A program made the translations under genes and the position numbers. Below the pieces are notes generated by a model. That model was not told the origin of the DNA, did no database searches, and saw only the letters and a list, made by a program, of their open reading frames with translations. Positions 33,629 to 42,242 of a DNA stretch of 64,000 nt are shown here, in pieces. The stretch's first letter is position 1, and every line of letters starts with the position of its first letter. The DNA lies in NCBI GenBank assembly GCA_020636215.1, contig JACJYG010000006.1, forward strand, positions 992,001 through 1,056,000. Direction: 5' to 3'. The stretch comes from Lewinellaceae bacterium (GTDB taxonomy: Bacteria > Bacteroidota > Bacteroidia > Chitinophagales > Saprospiraceae).

Positions 33629-34519
33629 ATGAAAACCAATTGCCTGCCCTACTTTCTCTTGCTCATGGTTATGCTTTTGTCCACTGCATCCCTCCGGGCC
33701 CAGCTTGGGCCATTGGAAGCTGGCCGGCCGGTAGCCGTAAAATTGCGCGGCAGCGTGGAGTATATAGGCCTGTACCAGGGCGAACAGGATGGATACTACA
33801 TCTTAAAAGAAGAAGGCGCCGGCGAGGTACAGTTGGCAAAAGGAATGGTGCAATCCATCGAGATGATCCCCCCTGCGCGCTTTTTCAATGGGGAGTACTG
33901 GCAGGAACCAAGGGGCGTTTTTCAGAACCTGCTCACGCCCACCGGCTTCAACCCTCGGCCCGGAGAGCTGCATTACAAGAACGTCTCCCTGCTCTTTAAC
34001 CAGTTGACGGCCGGGATAAACAGCCGGGTCAGCATAGGGGTGTTATTTACCGGCTGGACTGGTTTAGGAGTACTCTATCCGGTTTATGGCATCATGCCAA
34101 AGGTTTCCCTTACCCCACCGGGCTATCCCGCCCAGATCGCCGCCGGGGCCCTGTTGGTCAGTGTACCGGATGATAAACACACCGTGGTGGACGCCGCCCT
34201 GCTCTACAGTGCTTTTACCTATGGGACGCCCGACCGTAACTTTTCCTTTGGACTGGGTTACGGATTTATTGACCGACGTTGGGCGAGCCAACCGGCTTAT
34301 ACGCTCTCCACCCACTACCGCGTCGGCAGAAGCCTGGCCCTGATCGCGGAAGGCTGGGCCATCCCCCCACTGGAGGCTACGGTAGGCACCCTTGGCTTCA
34401 AAATAATCGGCAGGAGGGCAGATTGGTCCTTCTCTTTCCCGGCCGGAATTGTGGAAAGGCAGTTTTTCTTTATTCCGCTGCCTTTGGTGAGCTTTAGTAC
34501 GGCCTTATATAGGTTCTAG
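33629..34519 (+). CDS. Hypothetical exported beta-rich protein
   Basis: I do not recognise the family. The 296-residue protein has a signal peptide (residues 5-24, cleavage after LRA) and an N-terminal small beta domain (about 30-75, PVAVKLRGSVEYIGLYQGEQDG...) that resembles SH3-like modules which read stored parameters. From about 105 alternating hydrophobic strands (SRVSIGVLFTGW, NFSFGLGYGFIDRR, FSFPAGIVERQFFF) end in Phe, as in outer-membrane barrels. It stands alone, divergent from the TonB receptor over 295 bases in which I see nothing definite. Confidence 0.7.
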   Translation: MKTNCLPYFLLLMVMLLSTASLRAQLGPLEAGRPVAVKLRGSVEYIGLYQGEQDGYYILKEEGAGEVQLAKGMVQSIEMIPPARFFNGEYWQEPRGVFQNLLTPTGFNPRPGELHYKNVSLLFNQLTAGINSRVSIGVLFTGWTGLGVLYPVYGIMPKVSLTPPGYPAQIAAGALLVSVPDDKHTVVDAALLYSAFTYGTPDRNFSFGLGYGFIDRRWASQPAYTLSTHYRVGRSLALIAEGWAIPPLEATVGTLGFKIIGRRADWSFSFPAGIVERQFFFIPLPLVSFSTALYRF

Positions 34520-34607
34520 CCAGGGAGTGTCGAAACGTCTAAATGTCTTAACCATTCCGCAATACAGCCCCTCAGCTATTCACTACTATTGGACTTTAAA
34601 TTTTCTC

Positions 34608-34639
34608 TTGAACCCAAGCCTCAGATTCCCCTATCTTTG
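34608..34639 (+). promoter_or_regulatory. Promoter (-33 and -7) for the TerB/LETM1-like gene
   Basis: TTG (34608-34610) and TATCTTTG (34632-34639) are 21 bases apart, fitting the Bacteroidota pattern. The -7 box lies inside the longest possible reading frame (from 34527), so the true start must be downstream, at ATG 34644. Confidence 0.65.
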
Positions 34640-34643
34640 CGTC

Positions 34644-35996
34644 ATGATCGACTTCAGGGCAAAATCGTGGTTTGAGCAGTACCTGTCCTTCCGGCAGCGG
34701 TTTCCGTTGGAACTGGCGGAGAGCCGGCCGCTGTCCGAAATTGTAGAACTGAAAGCAGTGGAGCGATTTGAGAGCTTGCGGCAGCCGTTGTATCTATGCC
34801 TGCAGCACTCGGGTATGTTGTACGGTTTTCCTATCAATTACCCTTTCAAGCCCTCGGCGCCATTCATCAGGAAGTTGCCGGAACGGTTCCGCGCCAAGCT
34901 CATCCTGCTGGATACGATGGTATACGCCGTTTGGCTGGAAGAAGGCCAGCCCGAGGGGGCGGCCTATGCCCGGATGGTGGCCAATGCGGGCGCCTGCCTG
35001 CGCACGTATTATCAGAAGCTACATGAATACGGGGACGGGCAGCCGGTGGAATACACGGAGGAGGCCCTTTTTCAACGGGTGCGTTACAAAAAAAACCATC
35101 TAGACTACCGCCATACCGGCATCAATAGCCATCTGTTCTGGGACCTTTATTTCTTCCGCGAGTACTACCGCCGGCAAAAACAGGGCCCTTTGGAAGAACC
35201 GCGTTTTTTCCAGGAGCTCGCTTCCCGGAAGCAGGACATGAAGGTGTTGGCGCTTAAAACTGTCGTAGCGGCGATTCATGCCGATTGGAAGGTCGCGCGC
35301 CAGGAAAAGCGGCTGCTACGGCAATTCCGCCGCTCCGCACGATTGCTGAGCAGCGCCGAGCGGCATCAGGTTCGCATCTTTTTCAAATGGGGGCTTTCCC
35401 TTCGGGATATTCAATTCCCTCCTCTCGATTGGCTCGCCCGTCGTTTTTTGATGGACATTTGCCTCCTGGCCGTCTATTCGGATATGGATATCGACTTGCA
35501 GGAGGATTCTTTTATCCGGCAATTGGCCCTCCGCCTGCAACTCGATGAGGGCGACCTGCTGAGCAGCAAAGCTGACCTGGGCTGCTTCCTCTACCTGCAC
35601 GGCAAAGCCCTGAACTTTTACGACGCTAAAAAGGCAGGCTTGTTGCTGCTGGGCCAGGCCGTCTATGAAAATATGATGAAGCTAGGACATGCCGCCAGAA
35701 TGGAAGCAGTGGAAACTAAAAACATGGCCCTGACTTTCAGCCGGCTGTTGGCCGGTAAGCTGCAACTCAATGGGCAACGAGAGTTGCCCTCCGAGCAGGA
35801 GATCAAAGAAGCTATAGAACAACTCAAGGATATTCCCCGTTTCCTGCCCTTTTTTAGCCTTGTTTTTATGCCCGTTCCCGGCCTCACCGAAATGTATATC
35901 ATCCTGGCTTTCAGTCTGGAAAAACTTTCAGGAGGCTCCATCAGCCTGCTGCCTAGCCAGATACGAAAAGCGGTTCGCAGGAAGGGGGAAGAATAA
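34644..35996 (+). CDS. TerB-like / LETM1-like protein
   Basis: The 450-residue protein is not a standard family to me. Residues about 255-360 look like a TerB-type helical domain (WLARRFLMDICLLAVYSDMDIDLQEDSFIRQLA, split by acidic metal-like residues). The last 60 residues (LKDIPRFLPFFSLVFMPVPG, then LTEMYIILAFSLEKLSGGSI) resemble the ribosome-binding/hydrophobic segment of LETM1-related proteins. The N-terminal 200 residues are helical and charged. There is no signal peptide; membrane association through the C-terminal hydrophobic stretch is possible. The start follows the promoter at 34632. Function unknown. Confidence 0.7.
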   Translation: MIDFRAKSWFEQYLSFRQRFPLELAESRPLSEIVELKAVERFESLRQPLYLCLQHSGMLYGFPINYPFKPSAPFIRKLPERFRAKLILLDTMVYAVWLEEGQPEGAAYARMVANAGACLRTYYQKLHEYGDGQPVEYTEEALFQRVRYKKNHLDYRHTGINSHLFWDLYFFREYYRRQKQGPLEEPRFFQELASRKQDMKVLALKTVVAAIHADWKVARQEKRLLRQFRRSARLLSSAERHQVRIFFKWGLSLRDIQFPPLDWLARRFLMDICLLAVYSDMDIDLQEDSFIRQLALRLQLDEGDLLSSKADLGCFLYLHGKALNFYDAKKAGLLLLGQAVYENMMKLGHAARMEAVETKNMALTFSRLLAGKLQLNGQRELPSEQEIKEAIEQLKDIPRFLPFFSLVFMPVPGLTEMYIILAFSLEKLSGGSISLLPSQIRKAVRRKGEE

Positions 35997-36160
35997 TCCT
36001 GGCTTAAAAGTTGGGCCGAATCCTAAAAAAAACTAATTTTACCAAACTTCTGTGCACTACCCCTCCCCAAGGCCGAAAACAATCATCTCCCTTGTCACTC
36101 GTTCAACAAAAGCGGAAAATAAGGCGTACTATCCGGTATCTTATTCCCTCTTTTTGTTGT

Positions 36161-36168
36161 TAACTTTG
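36161..36168 (+). promoter_or_regulatory. -7 promoter box for the DUF5606 gene
   Basis: TAACTTTG matches TAnnTTTG, 29 bases before the ATG at 36198. No clear -33 box. Confidence 0.55.
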
Positions 36169-36197
36169 CCCCTCCACATAAAAAGGTGACAATACTT

Positions 36198-36620
36198 ATG
36201 AATCTTGAAAACCTGATCGCAGTAAGCGGGCTGCCCGGTCTCTACCGAATGGCTGCCAACCGTAGTAACGGTTTGATCATCGAGGATTTGAAAACGGGAA
36301 AACGCCGTTTCGCTTCCTCCCGAAAACATCAGTTTACCCCCCTCGAATCTATTGCCATCTACACCGATGACGGCGACTCAACGGAGTTGAAAAACGTCTT
36401 TCGGAATATGCAGCAACAGATGGAGGACACTCCCCCGGTCAACCCTAATGCCTCCTCGGATGAACTGCATGGCTATTTTGCGGACATTTTACCCAATTAC
36501 GACCGTGACCGTGTGTTTACCGGCGATATTAAGAAGGTGATCAAATGGTTCAACTTCTTAAATGAAACCGGTGCTCTTCAGGAAACCGAGGACGAAAAGG
36601 CCACAGAGGAAGAGGAATAA
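36198..36620 (+). CDS. DUF5606 family protein
   Basis: This small cytoplasmic protein (140 aa) is nearly universal in Bacteroidota and of unknown function. The family opening MNLENLIAVSGLPGLYRMAA and GLIIEDLKTGKRRFASSRKH are clear; a second small helical domain (about 75-125, GYFADILPNYDRDRVFTGDI) precedes an acidic tail. I use the ATG at 36198 rather than the GTG at 36186, because the -7 box is close. The 282 bases that follow to the M3 peptidase show nothing definite. Confidence 0.9.
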   Translation: MNLENLIAVSGLPGLYRMAANRSNGLIIEDLKTGKRRFASSRKHQFTPLESIAIYTDDGDSTELKNVFRNMQQQMEDTPPVNPNASSDELHGYFADILPNYDRDRVFTGDIKKVIKWFNFLNETGALQETEDEKATEEEE

Positions 36621-36902
36621 AAAACGGGGCCGGTGGCTTTCCTTCTCTTTGTGATATGGAAAGGGAAGGCTACCCCCAGGGTTGTGCTCCCATAGCCGGG
36701 ATGCAGTGAATTGTGGCGCATGTTCCTGATTTTTTAGGGCGAAAAATGTCTGAAAAAAAGTAACCTTCTGTCTGAAGAGCCGTAAGACACTATGGCCAGT
36801 GGGCCCTGCTCAAAAGACAGAGCATAGTTGAGAAAATTATAATCCCGTTAGTGCATATTCTGTTCCCCCCGGAATAGGTAGCAACACTAAAGTCATCATC
36901 TC

Positions 36903-38630
36903 ATGAATCTCAAGACTGCCACAGTCCTGCAAGAGAAGGAACGAGCCTTTGTCCCGAAAGAATTTAAAGTTACAACCTGGTCCAGGCTGAAACCTTATTT
37001 CAATGAATTACTGAACCGGCCAATCGGCTCTGTTGAAGAACTCGAGCAATGGATCAAAGACAAAAGTGAACTCGATGCTGTAGTAAGCGAAGCCTTCTCC
37101 TGGCGCTATATTAAGATTACGGTAGACAGCGCCGATGAAAAAGCGGAGGCCTTATACCAATACGCCGTCCAGGAACTCTCTCCTAAAATCACCTCCTTTG
37201 AACACGCCCTCAACCAGAAACTAGTCGATTGCCATTTTGTAGAACAACTGGACCCCGCTACCTATGGCATCCACATGCGCAGCATCTACAATGCGGTAAG
37301 CCTCTTCCGCGAGGAAAATATCCCTTTGGCCACTGATATTCAGATGAAGTCGAAGGAATATGTAAAGATATTCTCGGAAATGACCATAGGGGTGGACGGC
37401 AAGCAGATGACTCTCCAAAAGGCAAGTTCCTTGTTAGAAGAACCGGACCGCGAGTATCGGGAAGCAGTATACCATAAAATCCATCAACGCATCCTTCAGG
37501 ATACGGACCAACTGGAAGGCTTGTTTGACAGGCTGCTGGCTATGCGCCACCATATGGCTGTCAACTCTGGCTTTCGGAATTTCCGGGACTACAAATTCCG
37601 GGCTCTGGGGCGTTTCGATTATGAAGTGGAAGATTGTTATGACTTCCACGATTCCATAAAATCCGAGATCGTCCCCTTGACGGATGAACTCAATGCATTC
37701 CGGAAATCCGCCCTCGAGCTGGATTCCCTTCGCCCCTGGGACCTTTTCGTCGACCCCAGCGGAGAAGCGCCCCTGCGCCCTTTTGAAACCATTGATGAAC
37801 TGGTCGAAAAGGTCATCTTTTGCCTCAATAAGCTCCATCCCGATTTTGGTAAGACGATTGCCATTATGCGGGATATGGGCCACCTCGACCTGGATTCCCG
37901 AAAGGGCAAGCGCCCGGGCGGTTACAATATGCCCCTCCACCTGACGGGCATTCCCTTCATTTTTATGAATGCGACTACTTCGCTGAGTGATATGCGCACG
38001 CTCATGCACGAGAGCGGCCATGCGGTACACTCCTTCCTGACCCGGCACTTCAAGCTTAAGTCCGCCAAACGCGTCCCGTCAGAAGTAGCGGAATTGGCGG
38101 CCATGACAATGGAACTCCTCACCATGGAACACTGGGGCGTTTTCTTCCCCGACGAAAGCGAGTTGCGCCGGGCTAAAATCGCCCAACTGGAATACGTGCT
38201 CAAAGTGCTCCCCTGGATCGCTACGATCGACAAGTTTCAGCACTGGCTCTATTCCAATCCCGACCACAGCCGCGAAGAACGCCAGGAAAACTGGATGGCC
38301 ATTATGCAGGAGTTTAACTCCCCGCTTATCGACCATACCAACCTGGAACAATACGCGGCTCATTTGTGGCACAAACAATTGCACATTTTCGAGGTGCCTT
38401 TCTACTATATCGAATACGGTATGGCCCAGTTGGGCGCCATCGCGATCTGGAAGCAATACCGCGAAAATCCACAAAAAGCCATCCGCAATTATTTCAATGC
38501 CCTCAGCCTGGGCTATACCCGCAACATCCGGGAGATATACGAAGCGGCAGGTATAGAGTTTAACTTTTCCAGAGAGTATGTCAGCCAGCTAGGTGCTTTT
38601 GTAAAGGGTGAACTGGATGCGTTGTTGTAG
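36903..38630 (+). CDS. M3 family oligoendopeptidase (PepF-like), first copy
   Basis: A cytoplasmic zinc peptidase of 575 residues that degrades short peptides. The active site HESGH is at 369-373 (RTLMHESGHAVHSFL), with the third ligand Glu in the downstream EVAELAAMTMELL helix. The PYYIEYGMAQLGAIAIW substrate-binding region is typical of this group. A paralogue (57300-59000) of similar size and the same architecture lies 19 kb away. No signal peptide. Confidence 0.93.
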   Translation: MNLKTATVLQEKERAFVPKEFKVTTWSRLKPYFNELLNRPIGSVEELEQWIKDKSELDAVVSEAFSWRYIKITVDSADEKAEALYQYAVQELSPKITSFEHALNQKLVDCHFVEQLDPATYGIHMRSIYNAVSLFREENIPLATDIQMKSKEYVKIFSEMTIGVDGKQMTLQKASSLLEEPDREYREAVYHKIHQRILQDTDQLEGLFDRLLAMRHHMAVNSGFRNFRDYKFRALGRFDYEVEDCYDFHDSIKSEIVPLTDELNAFRKSALELDSLRPWDLFVDPSGEAPLRPFETIDELVEKVIFCLNKLHPDFGKTIAIMRDMGHLDLDSRKGKRPGGYNMPLHLTGIPFIFMNATTSLSDMRTLMHESGHAVHSFLTRHFKLKSAKRVPSEVAELAAMTMELLTMEHWGVFFPDESELRRAKIAQLEYVLKVLPWIATIDKFQHWLYSNPDHSREERQENWMAIMQEFNSPLIDHTNLEQYAAHLWHKQLHIFEVPFYYIEYGMAQLGAIAIWKQYRENPQKAIRNYFNALSLGYTRNIREIYEAAGIEFNFSREYVSQLGAFVKGELDALL

Positions 38631-38652
38631 TAGGAGGGGATTTGTATCTTTG
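38622..38652 (+). promoter_or_regulatory. Promoter (-33 and -7) for the GT2 gene
   Basis: TTG (38622-38624) and TATCTTTG (38645-38652) are 20 bases apart. The -33 element overlaps the end of the M3 peptidase gene. The GT2 start is 20 bases after the -7 box. Confidence 0.65.
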
Positions 38653-38672
38653 CCCCCACAAAGCAAAGATTC

Positions 38673-39458
38673 ATGTATAAAGACAAAAAAGTGATTGTGG
38701 TGTTGCCGGCATACAATGCGGCCCGCACCCTGGAAAAGACCTACAACGAAATCCCTTTTGGACTGGTAGATGAGGTTATTTTGTGTGATGACGCCAGCAG
38801 TGACAACACCAGCGACCTGGCCCGGCAGATCGGCATCCCACATGTTATCGTACATGAAAACAACAAGGGCTACGGCGGCAATCAGAAATCGCTGTACAAC
38901 AAAGCCCTGGAACTGGGCGGTGACATTATCATCATGCTGCACCCGGATTACCAGTACACGCCCAAGCTGATCCCCGCGATGGTCAACATCATCGGGGAAG
39001 GGCTTTATCCGGTTGTGCTGGGCTCCCGCATCCTGGGGAAAGGCGCACTCGCCGGCGGTATGCCCTTCTACAAATACATCGCCAACCGCGCCTTGACGCT
39101 TACCCAAAACCTTCTGGTCAATTACAAGCTATCCGAATACCATACCGGCTACCGGGCTTTCAGCCGGGAAGTGCTTACCGGCATCAGCTTCAACCTCAAT
39201 TCCGACGATTTCGTCTTCGACAATGAAATGCTCTCCCAGATCATCTATGGCGGCTACCACATCGCCGAGGTAACCTGCCCGACGAAATACTTCGAAGAGG
39301 CTTCCTCCATCAATTTCCGAAGAAGTATGCGGTATGGCTTTGGCGTATTGCGGGTGTCCTTCAACCACTTCCTGCAACGGACGGGCCTGGCCAAGTTCGA
39401 TCGATACAAAAAGCCGGTTGTGAAGGAGTTGGATGCCGTCGGCAGCGGGAAGGCCTAA
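38673..39458 (+). CDS. Family 2 glycosyltransferase (DPM1/polyprenyl-phosphate type)
   Basis: The 261-residue GT-A enzyme opens VIVVLPAYNAARTLEKTY and has the nucleotide-binding DDASSDNT and the LHPDYQYTP segment carrying the metal-binding acidic pair. It lacks C-terminal membrane helices. Similar proteins transfer a sugar from a nucleotide sugar to a polyprenyl phosphate or protein acceptor; the exact donor is unknown. An 8-nt tandem array starts 20 bases after the stop. Confidence 0.9.
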   Translation: MYKDKKVIVVLPAYNAARTLEKTYNEIPFGLVDEVILCDDASSDNTSDLARQIGIPHVIVHENNKGYGGNQKSLYNKALELGGDIIIMLHPDYQYTPKLIPAMVNIIGEGLYPVVLGSRILGKGALAGGMPFYKYIANRALTLTQNLLVNYKLSEYHTGYRAFSREVLTGISFNLNSDDFVFDNEMLSQIIYGGYHIAEVTCPTKYFEEASSINFRRSMRYGFGVLRVSFNHFLQRTGLAKFDRYKKPVVKELDAVGSGKA

Positions 39459-39478
39459 ATGCGAAAATACTTCGCCGG

Positions 39479-39550
39479 CATTTATGCATTCCGGCATTTT
39501 CGCATTCCGGCATTCCGGCATTCTTGCATTCTTGCATTCTTGCATTCCTA
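39479..39550. repeat. Octamer array (CATTCCGG/CATTCTTG)
   Basis: Nine exact 8-nt units: CATTTATG, CATTCCGG, CATTTTCG, CATTCCGG, CATTCCGG, three CATTCTTG and CATTCCTA (39543-39550 after one extra base). The last unit contains the stop codon of a small minus-strand frame, so the array fills the convergent gap between the two stops, as the heptamer arrays do elsewhere. Confidence 0.8.
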
Positions 39551-39625
39551 GCCTCCCGCCTGGAAAGCTTTTCTGCCGAGGTAGATCGCGGCGAGTAAGA
39601 TGGTGTATGTAAGTGTAGCTGTCAT
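39548..39625 (-). CDS. Candidate 25-residue membrane peptide
   Basis: An ATG at 39625 opens a 25-codon frame ending at TAG (39548-39550). It encodes a hydrophobic segment (LTYTILLAAIYL) followed by a basic turn (GRKAF) and AGG, the look of a tiny single-pass membrane protein. A -7-like box, TATCTTCG on the minus strand (39637-39644, one mismatch from TAnnTTTG), is 11 bases upstream, and a repeat array abuts its stop exactly as at known genes. It could also be chance. Confidence 0.4.
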   Translation of the reverse strand: MTATLTYTILLAAIYLGRKAFQAGG

Positions 39626-39697
39626 AATTCGAGGGGCGAAGATAACGAAAAAAACAGATTGTGGAGTTTTTAGCTTTCAGGCCGAAACAAGAAATTT

Positions 39698-40483
39698 ATG
39701 CCAGATGATATCAAGCGCCTACTGGAACAATGTGTGAGCCGATATAACCAACCGGCTTTTATCCCGGATGACCCCATCAGCATTCCCCATCGTTTTTCTC
39801 GTTTACAGGATATTGAGATCACCGGGTTCTGGGCCGCCATGTTGGCCTGGGGCCAGCGTAAAACCATTATCAATAACGCCAAGGAACTCATCCGGCTGAT
39901 GGACGGAGCGCCGTATGATTTCATTGTGAACCATGAAGAGAAAGACCGCGCCCGGTTTCTGAACTTCAAACATCGCACCTTTCAGGCTACGGACACGCTG
40001 TACTTTCTTGAATTTTTCCAGCAATACTACCGGCAACACGATTCCCTGGAAGATGCCTTTGCCCGGCACCTTCGCCCTTCCGACCCCCATGTTGGGCCTG
40101 CTTTAGAGGGTTTTCACGACTTGTTTTTTTCGCTGCCCTATGCGCCGGAGCGCACCCGCAAGCACATCGCCACCCCGGCCCGAAAGTCAGCTTGTAAGCG
40201 TTTGAACATGTTTCTGCGCTGGATGGTGCGCCGGGATGACAAGGGAGTAGATTTTGGCTTGTGGCGCCGCATCCGGCCTGCCCAGCTCCTGATGCCGTTG
40301 GATGTACACGTAGACCGGGTAGCGCGCCGCCTTGGGCTACTGGAGCGCAAACAAGTGGACTGGCAAACGGTGCTGGAGCTTACCGATAGGCTCCGGGCCT
40401 TCGATCCGGAGGACCCGGTTAAATACGATTTCGCCCTTTTTGGGCTGGGCGTCCTGGAAAAAACAACAGGAGGCCTGCCCTGA
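39698..40483 (+). CDS. TIGR02757 family protein
   Basis: This 261-residue cytoplasmic protein belongs to a Bacteroidota/Spirochaete family of unknown role. Typical stretches are ITGFWAAMLAWGQRKTIINN, FLNFKHRTFQATD, RLNMFLRWMVRRDDKGVDFG and the C-terminal PLDVHVDRVARRLGLL, a helix-rich fold some compare with HhH-GPD-type DNA glycosylases because of the HVD motif; that link is only suggestive. A -7-like TAGCTTTC is at 39671-39678. The terminator hairpin starts inside its last codons. Confidence 0.88.
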   Translation: MPDDIKRLLEQCVSRYNQPAFIPDDPISIPHRFSRLQDIEITGFWAAMLAWGQRKTIINNAKELIRLMDGAPYDFIVNHEEKDRARFLNFKHRTFQATDTLYFLEFFQQYYRQHDSLEDAFARHLRPSDPHVGPALEGFHDLFFSLPYAPERTRKHIATPARKSACKRLNMFLRWMVRRDDKGVDFGLWRRIRPAQLLMPLDVHVDRVARRLGLLERKQVDWQTVLELTDRLRAFDPEDPVKYDFALFGLGVLEKTTGGLP

Positions 40484-40502
40484 TTGGCAGCACCTCCTGT
40501 TG
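40464..40502 (+). terminator. Perfect 10-bp hairpin overlapping the TIGR02757 stop
   Basis: CAACAGGAGG (40464-40473) pairs with CCTCCTGTTG (40493-40502) around a 19-nt loop that contains the TGA stop. It is preceded by an A-run and followed by TCGTAGTTTTG, and serves the convergent gap with the DUF4783 gene. Confidence 0.7.
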
Positions 40503-40543
40503 TCGTAGTTTTGAGATCAATGATTGCCGGCTAAGAAACCAGC

Positions 40544-40924
40544 CTACTCCTTATCGAAGCGCAATTCCTGAATGAGGAACTGTCCGCCGTTCACTTTCAT
40601 GTAAATGTAGACCCGGAAGGTTTTTCCGCCGGCTACGAGGTTGCCGATGCAATACTGGGAGTCGTTATTAGGCGACGCCCCTTTGTGCACCTGGCTGAAG
40701 GAAGAAGGCTTGTTCTGTGCAAAGAACTTTCGGACGACGTTAATGGCCTGCGCTTTATTATAAACGTCCTCCTGCTCCAGTACGGCGACTTCAACCGACT
40801 GGTCGAAGTATTGGCCCAGAGCGTCTGCATCTCCATCGCTGATCGCTTTGGTGATATTAGCCAGATTGGCTTCCTGTACAGTCAGCAACGGGAGAAACAG
40901 GATCAGGAACATGAAATTTTTCAT
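40544..40924 (-). CDS. DUF4783 secreted protein
   Basis: A small exported protein (126 aa) of the SnoaL/NTF2-like cone fold, widespread in Bacteroidota. A signal peptide (MKNFMFLILFLPLLTV) precedes ITKAISDGDADALGQYFDQSVEVAVL, a cone-fold hallmark, and ends QFLIQELRFDK. No catalytic residues are evident. I start at ATG 40924; the in-frame TTG two codons upstream is less likely. Function unknown. Confidence 0.88.
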   Translation of the reverse strand: MKNFMFLILFLPLLTVQEANLANITKAISDGDADALGQYFDQSVEVAVLEQEDVYNKAQAINVVRKFFAQNKPSSFSQVHKGASPNNDSQYCIGNLVAGGKTFRVYIYMKVNGGQFLIQELRFDKE

Positions 40925-41141
40925 AACCAATGGATTTAGTGTTCACAGGATTCAGTAATAAATATTGCGCCTACTTTCAAAATGCTTAGGACACAAAAAT
41001 AATTCCTTTAAATTCAGTTGCTATTAGGACGCACGATGTAACAAATTGTCACTTTAAAGGCTGTACGAATGGGGAAGCTCAGCTAGTGAAACGAACAAGG
41101 GCGTAAAAAAATTGCCTGCCTTGTATTTGGCGGCCGCCACT

Positions 41142-41927
41142 TCAATTGCGTTGCGCCACCAGTTCCAGCCGGGCGATCCAGTCCAGGTCCGTTGCCCGGT
41201 TACAATCTACGCAAAGGTTATTGATGGGGTGCTCGCTCCAGGTATAGATCAGTTCTTCGGCCGTGTAGGGCGCTTCCCTGAGTTGCTCCCGGTAGTTAAT
41301 GCCGTAGGAAGTCCGTTCCCAGTAGTGGATCTGGTTCATGCGCTCGAATTCGATGGCCTCAGCTACCCGGGCGCCGCTATCCGGCAGGCGCTCCAGGAAG
41401 TGGTTGCTGTACATGGTGTGAATGAACATCCATAGTGAAGCCTCGAAGTTCGGGAATAGGGCAAAGTCAGCCGGGAAAGGGTCGTTGCGGGTCAGGCTTT
41501 CGCAAAAATAAAAGGATTCACACAGCCAGGGCTTGGCGCTGTGCCGGATACCGAAGTAATTGAAGGTGCGGTTGCATAAATAAGAGGCGCCCCAGCAGGT
41601 TTCCCGGGCGGCTTTGCTGGCCAGGGCGCGCCAGTCGGCCAGGTAGCGCTGGCCATAATACCGGCATTGGCCGCTAATATCGTAGAGAAAGGCCGCCTGC
41701 AGGCGGGGGTAAAATTTAGCGGGAATGGCCTCCGCCCGCGGTACGAACAAGTAAAGGCGCTGCGTCTCCGGAATGAAGCCCACGAGGTCGGGGCGCTGTT
41801 GGTACAGCTCCCGCAGGATGGACTGCACGCTGTCGCCCATCACCGGAGGAACCGGAGGCGTAGCAGCGTTCAGGGCCGTGGCCAGCATAAAGATACCCGA
41901 CAGCATAAGCAGCTTACGAAAGTCCAT
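41142..41927 (-). CDS. Secreted GH73-like (FlgJ/mannosyl-glycoprotein glucosaminidase fold) protein, Cys-rich
   Basis: A signal peptide (residues 5-22, LLMLSGIFMLATALNA) precedes a region matching the lysozyme-fold GH73 family: LASKAARETCWGASYLCNR supplies the likely catalytic Glu (about residue 111), followed by FNYFGIRH and the late F-x-SLWMF core (FEASLWMFIHTMYSNHFL). It would be a peptidoglycan or glycan N-acetylglucosaminidase. Seven cysteines in the mature part suggest disulphides. It stands alone. The GH73 call rests on motif order, not on a search. Confidence 0.65.
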   Translation of the reverse strand: MDFRKLLMLSGIFMLATALNAATPPVPPVMGDSVQSILRELYQQRPDLVGFIPETQRLYLFVPRAEAIPAKFYPRLQAAFLYDISGQCRYYGQRYLADWRALASKAARETCWGASYLCNRTFNYFGIRHSAKPWLCESFYFCESLTRNDPFPADFALFPNFEASLWMFIHTMYSNHFLERLPDSGARVAEAIEFERMNQIHYWERTSYGINYREQLREAPYTAEELIYTWSEHPINNLCVDCNRATDLDWIARLELVAQRN

Positions 41928-42230
41928 GATGATTGCGTTTATTTTTTCCGGAGATAAGGAGGCGTTGCTAAGCCAGTGCGAAAATAAGGAATGGTATGGG
42001 ATTGGTTATCAAGTGGGAGAAGATTTTTGAAATAGCGGCTGACTGTCCAGTAATAAAGCCTTTTTACCCCAAAACACTCCATGAAAAACAACTTAAGCTG
42101 CCTAACGATACAAATATCTGGACACAGTCCCTTAGGAACAAAAATAAATATTAATTCTTTGCCATCTGAATCAATGCAGCTTAGTGTCAATTCCACACTA
42201 AATAAACGTGCTTTTTATTCCCCAATTTGG

Positions 42231-42238
42231 TACCTTTG
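42231..42238 (+). promoter_or_regulatory. -7 promoter box for gpmI; decides the start
   Basis: TACCTTTG is 4 bases before ATG 42243. It lies inside the longest possible frame (from 42081), so the 54 extra N-terminal residues of that frame cannot be translated from this promoter. The very short leader suggests near-leaderless translation. Confidence 0.6.
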
Positions 42239-42242
42239 CCCC

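Noticed and set aside
39479..39550. CRISPR array
   Set aside because: The unit is 8 nt with no spacers and no cas genes are present, so it is a simple tandem repeat.
42081..42242. 54-residue N-terminal extension of gpmI
   Set aside because: A -7 promoter box lies inside it and phosphoglycerate mutases begin at the later Met.
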